Assembly: GCF_014646515.1 (NCBI RefSeq)
Contig: NZ_BMNK01000002.1
Coordinates: 207,988-271,987 of the forward strand
Source of the DNA: Nonomuraea glycinis
GTDB lineage: Bacteria > Actinomycetota > Actinomycetes > Streptosporangiales > Streptosporangiaceae
Direction: 5' to 3'
DNA: 64,000 nucleotides
In this document: positions 41,980 to 56,628 of the stretch, piece after piece
How the letters are laid out: the number at the start of each line of letters is the position of its first letter
Numbering within the stretch: position 1 is the stretch's first letter
Program-made: the position numbers and the translations under genes
The notes under the pieces: model-generated
Database searches by the model: none
Told to the model about the DNA's origin: nothing
What the model saw: the letters and a program-made list of their open reading frames with translations, nothing else

Positions 41980-42651
41980 TCACCTCCTTCGTCGGCGCCT
42001 ACCTTGCTCTGGCGCGCGACCCGATATCACCCGAACCAATGTTGCAGGCGGCTCGACCTTACCGTGCCCGACGGTCACAAGCTCGGCCGTTGTCGCCCCA
42101 CTGGCTCGCAATTGGGGCTCCGCCTCGGCGAGTTCTTCCGCCGCTCGCTCCCCCTTCATCGCGATCAGCTCGCCACCTTCGCGCAGCAGCGGCATCGCCC
42201 ACTTCAGGAGTCGGTCGAGCGGAGCGACCGCGCGGGCGCTGGCTACGTCGAACACCCGCTTGCCCGCGAGCTCCTCCGCCCGCCCGCGCAGCACCTCGAC
42301 GTTCTGCAGCTTGAGCGCTTCGACGCACTCCTCCAGGAAGACGGTACGGCGCAGCAACGGCTCCAGCAGAGTGACCGTGATGTCCTGCCGGACGATCGCC
42401 AGGACAATTCCGGGCAGACCGGCACCCGAGCCGATGTCGACCAGGCGCACGCCCTCGGGGATGGCCTCGGCCACGACGGCGCAGTTGAGCAGGTGGCGGT
42501 CCCAGATGCGCGGCACCTCGCGCGGGCCCAGCAGCCCGCGCACCACTCCGGGTCCGGCCAGCAGCTCGGCGAACGCCTCTGCCCGGTCCCAGGCTTCGCC
42601 GGCGAAGACGTCTCGCGCGATGTCCGGCGGCGGCGGTAGCTCTTCGCTCAC
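41980..42651 (-). CDS. rsmG: 16S rRNA (guanine-N7) methyltransferase RsmG
   Basis: 223 residues from GTG 42651 (SEELPPPPDIARDVF). The SAM-binding motif LVDIGSGAGLPGIVLAI, preceded by PREVPRIWDRHLLNC, is the GidB/RsmG signature. It methylates G527 (E. coli numbering) of 16S rRNA; loss gives low-level streptomycin resistance in several bacteria. It lies between jag and parA as in other actinobacteria. A basic tail (GRRRRRR) closes the protein. The longer start at 42717 lacks support. Confidence 0.93.
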   Translation of the reverse strand: MSEELPPPPDIARDVFAGEAWDRAEAFAELLAGPGVVRGLLGPREVPRIWDRHLLNCAVVAEAIPEGVRLVDIGSGAGLPGIVLAIVRQDITVTLLEPLLRRTVFLEECVEALKLQNVEVLRGRAEELAGKRVFDVASARAVAPLDRLLKWAMPLLREGGELIAMKGERAAEELAEAEPQLRASGATTAELVTVGHGKVEPPATLVRVISGRAPEQGRRRRRR

Positions 42652-42847
42652 TGCTTGGTGGCCCTTTCTGAGGGATGAGTGGTGATGGTGTCTACCCAAG
42701 GCTAAGCGGGCGATCACTGTTGAAGACTAGCGGGCCGCCCTGAACGGAGCCTCCGCGTGCACCACCGTCGGAACGCTTTTCCGGCATGAGGAAAAGCGGA
42801 AGATCAGCCGGACGGTGACCCAATCCATCAACTCGACCGGGCAAGTC

Positions 42848-42919
42848 GGGTACGCAAGCCGGTCCACAAGGTTTCGGGTACGCAAGCGGTCCACTGCGGG
42901 TACGCAAGCCGGTCCACAA
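42848..42919. repeat. 22-bp triple direct repeat
   Basis: GGGTACGCAAGCCGGTCCAC occurs at 42848, 42898 and, with one base missing, 42876; the first and third copies extend with AA. The GGTCCACAA ends loosely recall DnaA boxes but miss the consensus at two positions. Confidence 0.8.
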
Positions 42920-42957
42920 TGCACGGCTCGCGCCGTACAAGCATCTGAGACGGAAAC

Positions 42958-42991
42958 GGCCGTCAGCTGCCTGTAGGGCGGGCTGACGGCC
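42958..42991 (-). terminator. terminator after jag
   Basis: GGCCGTCAGC pairs with GCTGACGGCC around a 14-base loop, 19 bases after the jag stop; the minus strand then reads GTTTCC. Confidence 0.78.
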
Positions 42992-43010
42992 GGTCGTGAG
43001 GAGGTGCGGG

Positions 43011-43499
43011 TCAGGCGGGCAGGACCACCACGTAGCGGTGGGGCTCCTCGCCCTCCGACTCGCTGGTGAGCCCGGCAGCGGCCACCGCGTCGTGCACGAT
43101 CTTGCGTTCGAAGGGAGTCATCGGCTGGAGTGCCTTGGGCTCGCCCTGGTCCCGGACCTGGGCGGCGATCTCGGTGCCGAGCTTGGTGAGCTCCGCGCGG
43201 CGGCGCTCGCGGTAGCCGGCGACGTCGAGCATCAGCCGGGACCGCTCCCCCGTCTGCCGGTGAACGGCCAGCCGGGTCAGCTCCTGAAGTGCCTCCAGGA
43301 CCTCGCCCGAAGGCCCGACCAGCTCGTTGCCCTTGAGCCCGACGACGGAGACCAGCGCACGGTCGCCTTCGACGTCCATATCGATGTCACCGTCGATGTC
43401 GGCGATGTCGAGAAGGCCTTCGACGTAGTCCGCCGCGATCTCGCCTTCCTGCTCGAGCACGCTGAGATCAGGAGCCTTCTCCTGCTCGGCCTCGGTCAT
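43011..43499 (-). CDS. jag: KhpB/Jag RNA-binding protein (KH-R3H)
   Basis: 162 residues from ATG 43499, with GAAGGAGAGG upstream. The Jag N-terminus is replaced by an acidic start; a KH domain (ELVGPSGEVLEALQELTRLAV) and an R3H domain (RERRRAELTKLG, then MTPFERKIVHDAVA) follow. It binds RNA and influences cell-envelope synthesis in Gram-positive bacteria. It lies directly after yidC, as usual. The open frame to 43523 overlaps the yidC stop and is less likely because the ribosome site would lie inside it. Confidence 0.92.
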   Translation of the reverse strand: MTEAEQEKAPDLSVLEQEGEIAADYVEGLLDIADIDGDIDMDVEGDRALVSVVGLKGNELVGPSGEVLEALQELTRLAVHRQTGERSRLMLDVAGYRERRRAELTKLGTEIAAQVRDQGEPKALQPMTPFERKIVHDAVAAAGLTSESEGEEPHRYVVVLPA

Positions 43500-43519
43500 G
43501 GCCGGCCTCTCCTTCGTAT

Positions 43520-44473
43520 TCACGACTTCTTGCTGCCGGTGCGCTTGCTACGTGGCTGGCGGCTCGGCTGGTTCCTGACGATCTTAGGCTCAGGAGGCGG
43601 CGGGGGGGCCTCCTCCACCACCGCATCCGTCTTGCGAATCTTCGCGAGCAGGCTCGGCTTGGGCTTCACCGGAACGACGTTGCCCTTGGCGTCGAACTCC
43701 GGCATCGGGTTGCGGCTGTAGAACCAGTGCTGCTGGCCGAGCGTCCACACGTTCGTGGTCACCCAGTACATGATCAGGCCGAGTGGGAAGTTCAGGCTGA
43801 AGAAGGCGAACAGCGGGGAGATCCACATCAGGATCTTCTGCTGCTGGGCCATCGGGTTGTCCGGCATCTGGGCGATGGACCGCGTGACGCTCTGCCGGAC
43901 GGTGAGGAACGTGGTCAGCGAGCTGATCGCCACGAAGATGCCGAGCACGACCTTGGTCTGGATGACCGTGGCGTTCAGGGCGACGATGTCCTCGCTGGAC
44001 ATGAAGAAGTTCGCGGGCAGCGGCGCACCGAAGATGTGCGCGGCTCGGGCGCTTCTGACGAGCTCTTCCGTCATGCCGTAGACCGCGCGGCCGTTGGCCA
44101 TCGCCTGGAGCACGGTGAACATCGAGATGAAGATGGGGAACTGCGCCACGACGGGGAGGCAGCCCCCGAGCGGGTTGGCGCCCGCCCCCTGGTACAGCGC
44201 CATGACCTCCTGGTTCATGCGCTGCTTGTCGTTCTTGTGACGCTTGCGGAGCTCAGCCACCTTGGGGGCGAGCTCCTGCATCTTCTTCGACGACCTCATC
44301 TGCTTGAGGAAGAGGGGGAAGATGAGGATCCGCATGAGCACGGTCAGCGTGACAATGGTCAGCATCCATGTCAGGCCGCTGTCCGGGTTAAGGACTGTGC
44401 TGTAACCCGTATGGATCCAGGTGATGACGAAGGCTACGGCTTCATAGAGCCAGCTCAGCCAGGACAGCTCCAC
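43520..44473 (-). CDS. yidC: membrane protein insertase YidC
   Basis: 317 residues. Five core helices of the YidC/Oxa1/Alb3 fold are visible: the first (LTWMLTIVTLTVLMRILIFP) with the Arg of the hydrophilic groove, the cytoplasmic coiled-coil (KKMQELAPKVAELRKRHK), GGCLPVVAQFPIFISMF, and the later PLFAFFSLNFPLGLIMYW. A basic, Pro-rich tail (about 270-317) could contact the ribosome. Unlike the E. coli protein it lacks the large periplasmic domain, as normal for actinobacteria. GTG 44473; yidD ends 4 bases upstream. Confidence 0.95.
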   Translation of the reverse strand: MELSWLSWLYEAVAFVITWIHTGYSTVLNPDSGLTWMLTIVTLTVLMRILIFPLFLKQMRSSKKMQELAPKVAELRKRHKNDKQRMNQEVMALYQGAGANPLGGCLPVVAQFPIFISMFTVLQAMANGRAVYGMTEELVRSARAAHIFGAPLPANFFMSSEDIVALNATVIQTKVVLGIFVAISSLTTFLTVRQSVTRSIAQMPDNPMAQQQKILMWISPLFAFFSLNFPLGLIMYWVTTNVWTLGQQHWFYSRNPMPEFDAKGNVVPVKPKPSLLAKIRKTDAVVEEAPPPPPEPKIVRNQPSRQPRSKRTGSKKS

Positions 44474-44477
44474 CGAG

Positions 44478-44756
44478 CTATCTCCCTTGCATTTCGTGGG
44501 ACCGAACCGGGCGTGGGGGCACCGGGTCTATACCGCCGGGATGGAATGGGTGGCAACGCCCGATACGCCGGACAGTCAACCATGTGCCGCGCAATGCTCC
44601 GTGTACGGAGATCGCCTCAAGACCGTATGCGCTGCACGAGGGGTAGAAACGGCAGCGCGGACCGAGCATCGGGCTGATGAACGCCCGGTAGAACCGGATG
44701 GGGACGATCAGCACCCGAGCGCCAAGGCTCGGAGTCCCGTGCGGCTGCTCCGTCAT
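44478..44756 (-). CDS. yidD: membrane protein insertion efficiency factor YidD
   Basis: 92 residues with the family signature [22 protein letters not shown] and the further [18 protein letters not shown] block. YidD is a small amphipathic membrane-associated factor that helps YidC-dependent insertion. Its ATG overlaps the rnpA stop (ATGA) and it ends 4 bases before yidC, forming the compact rpmH-rnpA-yidD-yidC arrangement. Confidence 0.95.
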   Translation of the reverse strand: MTEQPHGTPSLGARVLIVPIRFYRAFISPMLGPRCRFYPSCSAYGLEAISVHGALRGTWLTVRRIGRCHPFHPGGIDPVPPRPVRSHEMQGR

Positions 44757-45118
44757 CTCTGTCCATCCATCGAGGACTCACGCCGCCTGAGCAATCGATC
44801 CAATGCGAGGTCGAGCTCGGCAGCAAGCTGGTCGCATCGCGCAGACGCGGCCGGTGGATTGGCGCGTACCACCAGCAGGCTACCTCTCGGAAGGCGGTCG
44901 AGACGGTCCCGCATCAGGTGTCGGAGCCGCCGCTTGACCTTGTTACGCACCACCGCGCCTCCGACGGCCCGGCTCACCACGAAACCCACCAGAGGCGTCC
45001 CTTCCCCGGAAATACCGAGATGGACGACCAGGGTGGGACGACCTGCGCGCTTTCCGCGCTTGATCGCGGCCTTGAACTCGTCCCCGCGCCGCATGCGGGA
45101 ATGACGGGCTAGCACCAT
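44753..45118 (-). CDS. rnpA: ribonuclease P protein component
   Basis: 121 residues. The RNase P protein core is clear: [21 protein letters not shown] near the start, then [22 protein letters not shown], whose RNKVKRRLR helix contacts the RNase P RNA. It helps mature the 5' ends of tRNAs. ATG 45118 is used; an internal ATG at codon 9 is possible. It lies 62 bases after rpmH and overlaps yidD. Confidence 0.95.
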   Translation of the reverse strand: MVLARHSRMRRGDEFKAAIKRGKRAGRPTLVVHLGISGEGTPLVGFVVSRAVGGAVVRNKVKRRLRHLMRDRLDRLPRGSLLVVRANPPAASARCDQLAAELDLALDRLLRRRESSMDGQR

Positions 45119-45180
45119 ATACGCCTATTGCCCGCCGGTGGACTGCACCGGCGGGCGGACTATCGGACGACTCGGGGCGA

Positions 45181-45318
45181 TCAGGCCGACAGCTTCTCGC
45201 GGCCCTTACGGCGACGAGCGGCGAGGATGGCGCGACCGGCCCGGGTGCGCATCCGGAGCCGGAAGCCGTGGGTCTTCGCGCGGCGACGGTTGTTCGGCTG
45301 GAAAGTACGCTTGCTCAC
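45181..45318 (-). CDS. rpmH: 50S ribosomal protein L34
   Basis: 45 residues, the normal L34 length, beginning [20 protein letters not shown] and ending in a basic tail. GTG 45318 has TGGAGC about 7 bases upstream. The open frame further upstream runs through the origin-proximal intergenic region and is not real. It is the first gene of the leftward rpmH-rnpA-yidD-yidC-jag unit, divergent from dnaA. Confidence 0.97.
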   Translation of the reverse strand: MSKRTFQPNNRRRAKTHGFRLRMRTRAGRAILAARRRKGREKLSA

Positions 45319-45764
45319 GGGTGGGCTCCAGGCTTGAAGGTGCGCACGAGGCGCTGAACACACATGGCCGGCCTGTCTGAAATGCGAGGGCACGCGAAAT
45401 AGCCGTCGCGTGACAAGCCGACCGTCGTACGTTACGGGTGAAGAGCGTCTCAGGTCAAACCGAAAACGGTTATCCACGTATCCACAGGGGGCTTGTCCAC
45501 CGCCCGGCTCATGTCCACAGCATGTGCACTCACGTACCACTAGGCTGTGGACAACGTCTTGAACACAGCTGTGCACATAGATACTGTCGGCCCTTCCAGA
45601 CGCGCCATCAGGCTGTGCACAACTTGTGGATCTCCTGTGGAGACGCTGGGTATTCGACCCGGGCGCGATGCTGTGGACGACGGGGACTGATCACTACGCG
45701 GGCGGCCCCCGTATGTGGATAACAATCGCGGGGGGCCGCGACAGGAAGGAGGGGGAGCCACACC
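45319..45764. promoter_or_regulatory. rpmH-dnaA regulatory region with DnaA boxes
   Basis: 446 bases between divergent rpmH and dnaA. Perfect DnaA boxes are TGTGGACAA (45546-45554) and TGTGGATAA (45714-45722). Near-perfect ones are TTATCCACG (45470), GTATCCACA (45478), TTGTCCACC (45493), ATGTCCACA (45511), TGTGCACAA (45614), TGTGGATCT (45625) and TGTGGACGA (45672). It should hold the promoters of rpmH and dnaA and permit DnaA autoregulation, and it may assist the origin. Confidence 0.85.
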
Positions 45765-47354
45765 ATGAACGGTGTCGACCTCGGCGCGGTATGGAAGAGG
45801 GCCCTGACCAACTTCCTCAACGAGAACGTGCCCGCACAGCAGCGCACCTGGCTCTCCATGGTCCGTCCGATCGCCCTGGCGGACGACACGATCGTGCTGG
45901 GCGTGCCGAACGACTTCCTCAAGGACCTCATCGAGCGCAAACTGCGCCCGCTCGTGGCGCACGCGCTGTCCCAGGAGCTCGGCCGGGCCATGCGGCTGGC
46001 CGTGATGATCGATACGACGGCGCCCGAACAGCCGATGCAATCGATGCAGGAACATCATCCACAGCCTGGGGGTCAAAGTTATCCCCAGAGCCAGGACCAG
46101 CAGCCACGTTATACACACGGTGCGCAACCCCAGCACTACCAGGCTTCGGAGCCGCCGCAGTTCTATTCTCCACAGCCTGACCAGGGGCCGTCATCCACCG
46201 ACTATCCACAGCCGACGTTCTCGTTCGACCAGGCTCAGCCGTACACACCGCCTGTGCAGAAGGAGCCGGAGCCGGCGCCGAACAGGTGGGAAGCCAAGAG
46301 CAACAAGCCCAGCGAACCGGCCAGGCTGAACCAGAAGTACACCTTTGAGACCTTCGTCATCGGCGCCAGCAACCGCTTCGCGCACGCCGCGGCCGTGGCC
46401 GTCGCCGAATCCCCCGCGAAGGCGTACAACCCGCTGTTCATCTACGGCGACTCCGGCCTGGGCAAGACCCACCTGCTGCACGCCATCGGGCACTACGCGC
46501 AGAGCCTGTACGACGGCGCGCGGGTGCGGTACGTCAGCTCCGAGGAGTTCACCAACGACTTCATCAACAGCATCCGCGACCACAAGGCCGACGGCTTTCG
46601 CGGACGCTATCGAGCCATCGACATCCTGCTTGTGGACGACATCCAGTTCCTGGAGGGCAAGGAGCAGACGCAGGAGGAGTTCTTCCACACCTTCAACACG
46701 CTCCACAACGCCAACAAGCAGATCGTCATCTCCAGCGACCGGGCGCCCAAGCAGCTGATCACGCTGGAGGACCGGCTGCGCAACCGGTTCGAGTGGGGGC
46801 TGATCACCGATGTGCAGCCGCCCGAGCTGGAGACGCGGATCGCCATCCTGCGGAAGAAGGCCATCCAGGAGGGCCTGGCCGCGCCGCCCGAGGTGCTGGA
46901 GTACATCGCGAGCCGGATCTCCACCAACATCCGTGAGCTCGAGGGCGCGCTGATCAGGGTCACCGCGTTCGCCAGCCTCAATCGCCAGGGTGTGGATCTC
47001 CAGCTGGCCGAGGTGGTGCTGAAGGATCTGATCACCTCCGAATCCGGGCCGGAGATAACGATCGCCACGATCATGCACAAGACCGCCGAATACTTCGGGA
47101 TCAGCATCGACGACCTCTGCGGCAGCTCGCGCAGCAGGGCCCTGGTGAACGCCAGGCAGATCGCGATGTACCTGGCTCGGGAGCTGACGGAGCTGTCGCT
47201 GCCCAAGATCGGCCAGCAGTTCGGCGGCCGCGATCACACCACCGTCATGCACGCCGAGCGCAAGATCCGCTCGCTCATCGCGGAGCGACGGTCGATGTAC
47301 AACCAGGTCAACGAGCTGACAATGCGCATCAAACAGACGTCCCGCGGGTCCTAG
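45765..47354 (+). CDS. dnaA: chromosomal replication initiator DnaA
   Basis: 529 residues in four domains: domain I (1-86, [19 protein letters not shown]), a Gln/Pro-rich disordered domain II (87-188), AAA+ domain III with Walker A GDSGLGKT (228-235), Walker [13 protein letters not shown] and sensor SSDRAPKQL, and DNA-binding domain IV ([19 protein letters not shown], then [16 protein letters not shown]). It binds DnaA boxes and opens oriC. GGAAGGAGGGGGA precedes the ATG. Codons of domain II contain several DnaA-box-like sequences (for example TTATCCCCA at 46079 and CTATCCACA at 46202). Confidence 0.98.
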   Translation: MNGVDLGAVWKRALTNFLNENVPAQQRTWLSMVRPIALADDTIVLGVPNDFLKDLIERKLRPLVAHALSQELGRAMRLAVMIDTTAPEQPMQSMQEHHPQPGGQSYPQSQDQQPRYTHGAQPQHYQASEPPQFYSPQPDQGPSSTDYPQPTFSFDQAQPYTPPVQKEPEPAPNRWEAKSNKPSEPARLNQKYTFETFVIGASNRFAHAAAVAVAESPAKAYNPLFIYGDSGLGKTHLLHAIGHYAQSLYDGARVRYVSSEEFTNDFINSIRDHKADGFRGRYRAIDILLVDDIQFLEGKEQTQEEFFHTFNTLHNANKQIVISSDRAPKQLITLEDRLRNRFEWGLITDVQPPELETRIAILRKKAIQEGLAAPPEVLEYIASRISTNIRELEGALIRVTAFASLNRQGVDLQLAEVVLKDLITSESGPEITIATIMHKTAEYFGISIDDLCGSSRSRALVNARQIAMYLARELTELSLPKIGQQFGGRDHTTVMHAERKIRSLIAERRSMYNQVNELTMRIKQTSRGS

Positions 47355-47869
47355 CCGTCATGCACAGCCTGTGGATAACACTGTGGATCAGGGAAAACGC
47401 GCGAACGGCCCGTCCGTACGCCCCGCATTGCCCGGAAAAATTCCGCACAGCGCTTGGGGATAACCCTGGGGACATCCTGAGGAGAACCTGGGGACTACCG
47501 GTGGACGACTTGGGGACGGCCTGTGCACAGTCTTTTGGAGGCCGTTCGCGGGACCGTTTTGTCCGTGGACAACCTGGGGACAGGCAGTGGATGACCGGTG
47601 GATGAACACCCCCTGATCTGGGGATGGCCTGTGTGCAACGAAGCGTCGTCCCCAGCCGCCGAAGTTACCCCCAGGCGTCACCCACAACCGCAGTGGATGA
47701 AAACAGGGCCGTTGACCAGGGCAGACGCGGGTTGTCCACAGTATCCACCGCCCCTACTGTGATGACTTCACTTATCTCTTAAGAAGAAACTCAAGACCCA
47801 TAGAGGGGTTCTCCCGGATCGAGGGTGCGGGAGACGCGACACTTGAATCAACGACGATCCAGGAGGCTG
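47355..47869. other. oriC, dnaA-dnaN intergenic region
   Basis: 515 non-coding bases packed with DnaA boxes in both orientations. Perfect copies are TGTGGATAA (47370-47378) and TTGTCCACA (47732-47740). Near copies include TGTGGATCA (47382), TGGGGATAA (47455) and CGTGGACAA (47574), with many weaker GTGGA or GGGGA repeats. In Streptomyces and Mycobacterium oriC lies in exactly this interval. The right end (47760-47800) is the most A+T-rich stretch and could be the unwinding element; that is inference. Confidence 0.9.
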
Positions 47870-49015
47870 ATGACCGTGATGTTCCGAATCGAGCGAGACG
47901 TCCTCGCTGAGGCGGTGGCATGGACGGCACGCAGTCTGCCCGCACGGCCATCGGTGCCCGTTCTCGCCGGCATGCGCCTCGAGGTCACCGAGGATCAGCG
48001 GCTGAAGCTGTCCGGCTTCGACTACGAGGTCTCCGCCGAGGTGACGCTGGAGCTCCACACCGGTGAGCAGGGGGTCGTCCTGGTCTCGGGCAAGCTGCTC
48101 GCCGAGATCACCCGCGCTCTTCCCGCACAGCCTGTGGACTTCGTCGTCGAAGGCGCCAAGGCCGTCGTGACCTGTGGCAGCGCCCGCTTCACCCTGCTCA
48201 CCATGCCTGTGGAGGACTACCCCTCGCTCCCGGTCATGCCACCGGCCGCCGGGCGAATCGGCAGCGACACCTTCGCCTCCGCCGTCGGCCAGGTCGCCGT
48301 CGCCGCCGGGCGGGACGACACGCTGCCCATGCTCACCGGCGTGCGGATGGAGATCGAGGGCGACCTGGTGACGCTCGCCGCGACCGACCGCTACCGGCTG
48401 GCCGTGCGTGAGCTCAAGTGGCAGCCGGACCAGCCGGACTTCTCCGCCATCGCGATGATCCCCGGCAAGACGCTCGCCGACACGGCCAAGGCTCTCGGCG
48501 GGAGCGGCGCCGAGGTGGAGATCGCGCTCAGCGCGGCCGGCGGCACCGGCGAGGGCATGATCGGCTTCTCCAGTGCCGGGCGCCGGACCACCACGCGCCT
48601 GCTGGACCCCGAGTTCCCCAAGTACCGCTCGCTGCTGCCCACCGAGTTCTCCGCGAAGGCGGATCTGTCCACAGCCTCGTTCGTCGAAGCCGTCAAGCGC
48701 GTGGCCCTGGTGGCCGAGCGCAACACGCCGGTGCGACTGGCGTTCAAGAGCGGTGAGGTGGTGCTCGAAGCCGGCAGCGGCGACGAGGCCCAGGCCGTCG
48801 AGGCGCTGCCTGTGGACTACGAGGGCGACGAGATGAACATCGCCTTCAATCACCAGTTCCTGCTGGAAGGGCTCGGTGCCATCGACTCCGACATCGCCCG
48901 CCTGCAGATGACCACGTCCACCAAGCCCGCCATCCTCACCGGTGGCAAGCCTGTGGATGACGTGGGCGCTCCCGACTACCGTTACCTGATCATGCCCATC
49001 CGCCTGTCCAGCTGA
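47870..49015 (+). CDS. dnaN: DNA polymerase III beta subunit (sliding clamp)
   Basis: 381 residues in three similar clamp domains. FRIERDVLAEAVAWTARSLPARPSVP opens domain 1, AAGRDDTLPMLTGVRM lies in domain 2 and FVEAVKRVALVAERNTPVRL in domain 3; it ends YLIMPIRLSS, near the partner-binding cleft. The dimer encircles DNA and tethers polymerase III. ATG 47870 follows AGGAGG closely; ATG 47879 (MFRIER) would give better spacing and remains possible. Several GTGGA/TCCAC motifs like weak DnaA boxes lie in the coding region. Confidence 0.97.
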   Translation: MTVMFRIERDVLAEAVAWTARSLPARPSVPVLAGMRLEVTEDQRLKLSGFDYEVSAEVTLELHTGEQGVVLVSGKLLAEITRALPAQPVDFVVEGAKAVVTCGSARFTLLTMPVEDYPSLPVMPPAAGRIGSDTFASAVGQVAVAAGRDDTLPMLTGVRMEIEGDLVTLAATDRYRLAVRELKWQPDQPDFSAIAMIPGKTLADTAKALGGSGAEVEIALSAAGGTGEGMIGFSSAGRRTTTRLLDPEFPKYRSLLPTEFSAKADLSTASFVEAVKRVALVAERNTPVRLAFKSGEVVLEAGSGDEAQAVEALPVDYEGDEMNIAFNHQFLLEGLGAIDSDIARLQMTTSTKPAILTGGKPVDDVGAPDYRYLIMPIRLSS

Positions 49016-49061
49016 GAACATCATCGGGGATGATGGAGGCCTGACGAGGGGGTTGGACTAC

Positions 49062-50003
49062 ATGCAGATCGGCATGGTCGGACTGGGCAAAATGGGTGGC
49101 AACATGGCCGAGCGGCTGCGCCGCGGCGGTCATGAGGTGGTCGGCTACGACCACGATCCCGAGGTCAGCGACGTCGGCAGCCTCAAGGAGCTGGCCGAGC
49201 GGCTGCAGGCGCCCCGGGCCGTCTGGGTGATGGTGCCCGCCGGCAAGCCCACCCAGCAGACGATCGACCGGCTGGGCGAGCTGCTGTCCGAAGGCGACGT
49301 GGTCGTCGACGGCGGGAACTCCCACTACGTCGACGACCAGAAGCACGCCGCCGAGCTGGCCGGCAAGGGCGTCAGGTTCGTCGACTGCGGGGTCAGCGGC
49401 GGCGTCTGGGGGCTCGAGAACGGCTACGCGCTCATGGTCGGCGGCGAGCAGGCCGACGTCCAGCACCTCATGCCGATCTTCGAAACGCTCAAGCCGGAGG
49501 GCGAGGACGGCTTCGTCCACGCGGGAGACGTCGGCGCCGGGCACTTCGCCAAGATGGTCCACAACGGCATCGAGTACGGCATGATGCAGGCCTTCGCCGA
49601 GGGGTGGGAGCTGCTGGAGGCCTCCGACGTCGTCAAGGACGTCAGGGGCTCGTTCAGCAGCTGGCGCACCGGCACCGTGATCCGCTCCTGGCTGCTCGAC
49701 CTGCTGGTGCGGGCGCTGGACGACGACGAGAAGCTGGCGGAGCTGCGGGGTTACGCACAGGACTCCGGCGAGGGCCGGTGGACGGTCCAGGCGGCTGTGG
49801 ATCACGCCGTCCCGCTGCCCGTGATCACCGCCGCCCTCTACGCCAGGTTCGCCTCGCGGCAGGACGACCCGCCGGCGATGAAGGTGGTCGCGGCGCTGCG
49901 CAACCAGTTCGGCGGCCACGCGACCACCTCCGCCGAAGGATCTGTGGAAAAGGGCGCCGACGCGCCGGGGGCGGACGTCCGTCCACCGCGCGAAGCGGAG
50001 TGA
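49062..50003 (+). CDS. gnd: 6-phosphogluconate dehydrogenase, decarboxylating (short type)
   Basis: 313 residues, the short Gnd/GntZ-type enzyme. The NAD(P) motif [15 protein letters not shown] opens it; [12 protein letters not shown] and the catalytic region [19 protein letters not shown] follow. It oxidises 6-phosphogluconate to ribulose-5-phosphate and CO2 in the pentose phosphate pathway. A gnd gene between dnaN and recF is characteristic of Streptomyces and relatives. ATG 49062 is preceded by GAGGGGG; TTG 49053 is an alternative start adding 3 residues. Confidence 0.93.
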   Translation: MQIGMVGLGKMGGNMAERLRRGGHEVVGYDHDPEVSDVGSLKELAERLQAPRAVWVMVPAGKPTQQTIDRLGELLSEGDVVVDGGNSHYVDDQKHAAELAGKGVRFVDCGVSGGVWGLENGYALMVGGEQADVQHLMPIFETLKPEGEDGFVHAGDVGAGHFAKMVHNGIEYGMMQAFAEGWELLEASDVVKDVRGSFSSWRTGTVIRSWLLDLLVRALDDDEKLAELRGYAQDSGEGRWTVQAAVDHAVPLPVITAALYARFASRQDDPPAMKVVAALRNQFGGHATTSAEGSVEKGADAPGADVRPPREAE

Positions 50004-50070
50004 CGCGGGTTTTCCACAGGGTGTGCGCCGGTTGCCCCAGTGGCGCTCGGGGCGCACTAACCTTCGTGGG

Positions 50071-51303
50071 GTGCACGTCGCCCACCTCTCGCTGACCGAC
50101 TTCCGGTCCTACGCATCCGTGGAGCTCGGCCTGGAGCCGGGCGTCACGGCCTTCGTGGGCCCCAATGGCCAGGGCAAGACCAACCTGGTCGAGGCCATCG
50201 GCTACGTGGCGACGCACTCCAGCCACCGGGTGGCCGCCGACGCGCCGCTGGTGCGTCAGGGCGCGGCGCGGGCGATCGTGCGCTGCGCCGTCCAGCGGGA
50301 CGACCGGCGCGCGCTGGTGGAGCTGGAGATCAACCCCGGCCGGGCCAACCGCGCGCGGCTCAACCGCTCGGCGGTGTCCAGGCCCCGGGACGTCATCGGC
50401 CTGCTGCGCACGGTGCTGTTCGCGCCCGAGGACCTGTCGCTGATCAAGGGCGACCCGGCGGAGCGCCGCCGCTTCCTCGACGAGCTGCTGGTGTCCAGGA
50501 CGCCCAGGTTCGCCGGGGTGCGTGCCGATTACGACCGGGTGCTCAAGCAGCGCGGCGCGCTGTTGCGTACGGCCTCCCAGGCCCGCAGAGGCACCAGGAG
50601 CGGCCGACGGGCCGAGGGGGACACCGGGTTCGCGGCGGCGGGCGCCGGAGACGTCCTGAGCACTCTGGAGGTCTGGGACGCCCATCTCGCCCGGCACGGC
50701 GCGGAGTTGCTGCGCGCCAGGCTCGAGCTCATCGACGAGCTGCGCCCGCTGGTGGCGGGCGCCTATGCCTCGCTCGCCCCGACGAGCGCCCCCGCGACGC
50801 TGGCCTATCGCAGCACGTTGTCCACAGGCCAGGACGGTGCTGAGGACGAATCCCCCGGTGAGCGCGGATCTTCCGATGCACAGACGTTATCCACAGACTT
50901 GGGGAAAACCCTTGAAGAGCGGCTGCGCGAGCGGCTACTGGAGGTCCGCTCGGCCGAGATCGAAAGAGGCGTGACGCTCGTCGGCCCGCACCGCGACGAC
51001 CTGGTTCTCGGCCTCGGCGAGCTGCCCGCCCGGGGCTACGCCAGTCACGGCGAGTCCTGGTCGTTCGCGCTCGCGCTGCGGCTGGCCGCCTACGACCTGC
51101 TGCGCGCCGACGGCGGCGATCCCGTGCTGATCCTCGACGACGTCTTCGCCGAGCTCGACACGCAGCGCCGACGCCGGCTGGCGGAGATCGTCGCCCCCGC
51201 CGAGCAGGTGCTCATCACCGCGGCTGTGGACGACGACGTGCCGGCCGAGCTGGCCGGTGCCCGATTCGACGTAGCGGAGGGGAGCGTGACGCGTGTCCGT
51301 TGA
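50071..51303 (+). CDS. recF: DNA replication and repair protein RecF
   Basis: 410 residues, about 40 longer than usual. An N-terminal Walker [10 protein letters not shown] (30-38), signature region [11 protein letters not shown] and Walker [14 protein letters not shown] are present. RecF loads RecA with RecOR at gaps. Two linker insertions are seen, at about residues 170-190 and 248-285; the second contains two perfect DnaA boxes (50818 and 50887). GTG 50071 has TAACCT 8 bases upstream and no ribosome site, so the mRNA may be leaderless. It overlaps the next gene. Confidence 0.95.
   Translation: MHVAHLSLTDFRSYASVELGLEPGVTAFVGPNGQGKTNLVEAIGYVATHSSHRVAADAPLVRQGAARAIVRCAVQRDDRRALVELEINPGRANRARLNRSAVSRPRDVIGLLRTVLFAPEDLSLIKGDPAERRRFLDELLVSRTPRFAGVRADYDRVLKQRGALLRTASQARRGTRSGRRAEGDTGFAAAGAGDVLSTLEVWDAHLARHGAELLRARLELIDELRPLVAGAYASLAPTSAPATLAYRSTLSTGQDGAEDESPGERGSSDAQTLSTDLGKTLEERLRERLLEVRSAEIERGVTLVGPHRDDLVLGLGELPARGYASHGESWSFALALRLAAYDLLRADGGDPVLILDDVFAELDTQRRRRLAEIVAPAEQVLITAAVDDDVPAELAGARFDVAEGSVTRVR
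50818..50895. promoter_or_regulatory. two perfect DnaA boxes inside recF
   Basis: TTGTCCACA (50818-50826) and TTATCCACA (50887-50895) lie in the same orientation, 69 bases apart, within the codons of a variable RecF linker. Confidence 0.75.
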
Positions 51304-51793
51304 CGACGATCCGACGGCCCGGGGCGCCGCCATGGCCAGGGAGAAGCTGGCCCAGGCCAAGGCCGACGCCGCCAAGCGGGGGCAGCTGCCGCGGCGCGAG
51401 CCCAGGCGCAAGGCCGCGGGCCCGCGCCGGGACACCGGGGACCCGCAGCTCTTCGGCCGGGCGATCAGCGAGCTGCTGGCCGCCCGCGGCTGGGAGCGGT
51501 CGGCGGCCGTCGGCGCCGTGTTCGGCCGCTGGATCGACATCGTCGGCCCTGATCTGGCGGCGCACACCAAGCCGGAGTCGTTCGAGGACGGCGAGGTGCT
51601 CGTCGTGGCCGACTCGACGGCGTGGGCGACCCAGGTCCGGCTGCTCGCGCGCACCCTTGTGCGCAGGCTCAACGAGGAACTCGGCGACAACACCGTGACG
51701 AAGGTCAAGGTCAGGGGCCCGCAGAACGCCCCTCGACCAGCGGGTGGATTACGGGTGACCGGAAGCCGTGGCCCCGGCGACACCTACGGTTAG
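51293..51793 (+). CDS. DUF721 (DciA-like) protein
   Basis: 166 residues. A basic, Lys/Arg-rich N-terminus (about 1-48) leads to a DUF721 domain: [39 protein letters not shown] and [22 protein letters not shown]. The family includes DciA, which helps load the replicative helicase in bacteria lacking DnaC/DnaI, consistent with no such loader being visible here. It overlaps the recF end by 11 bases and precedes gyrB, the conserved actinobacterial position (Rv0004). Confidence 0.88.
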   Translation: MSVDDDPTARGAAMAREKLAQAKADAAKRGQLPRREPRRKAAGPRRDTGDPQLFGRAISELLAARGWERSAAVGAVFGRWIDIVGPDLAAHTKPESFEDGEVLVVADSTAWATQVRLLARTLVRRLNEELGDNTVTKVKVRGPQNAPRPAGGLRVTGSRGPGDTYG

Positions 51794-54040
<2,247 letters not shown>

Positions 54041-54123
54041 CGGCCTAGCCGTCGGTACGGATTCCGCTACCCGCGGGGACCGCTCGACACGGCTCCTCGT
54101 ACCACGAAGAAGGACCACAACCA

Positions 54124-56625
<2,502 letters not shown>

Positions 56626-56628
56626 GTC

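Larger units (their letters stand above)
42652..43010. other. 359-bp rsmG-jag gap with a repeat and a terminator
   Basis: No supported gene. It contains three copies of a 22-bp repeat (42848-42919) and the jag terminator (42958-42991). The rsmG-parA promoter should lie between the repeats and 42651. Confidence 0.65.
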
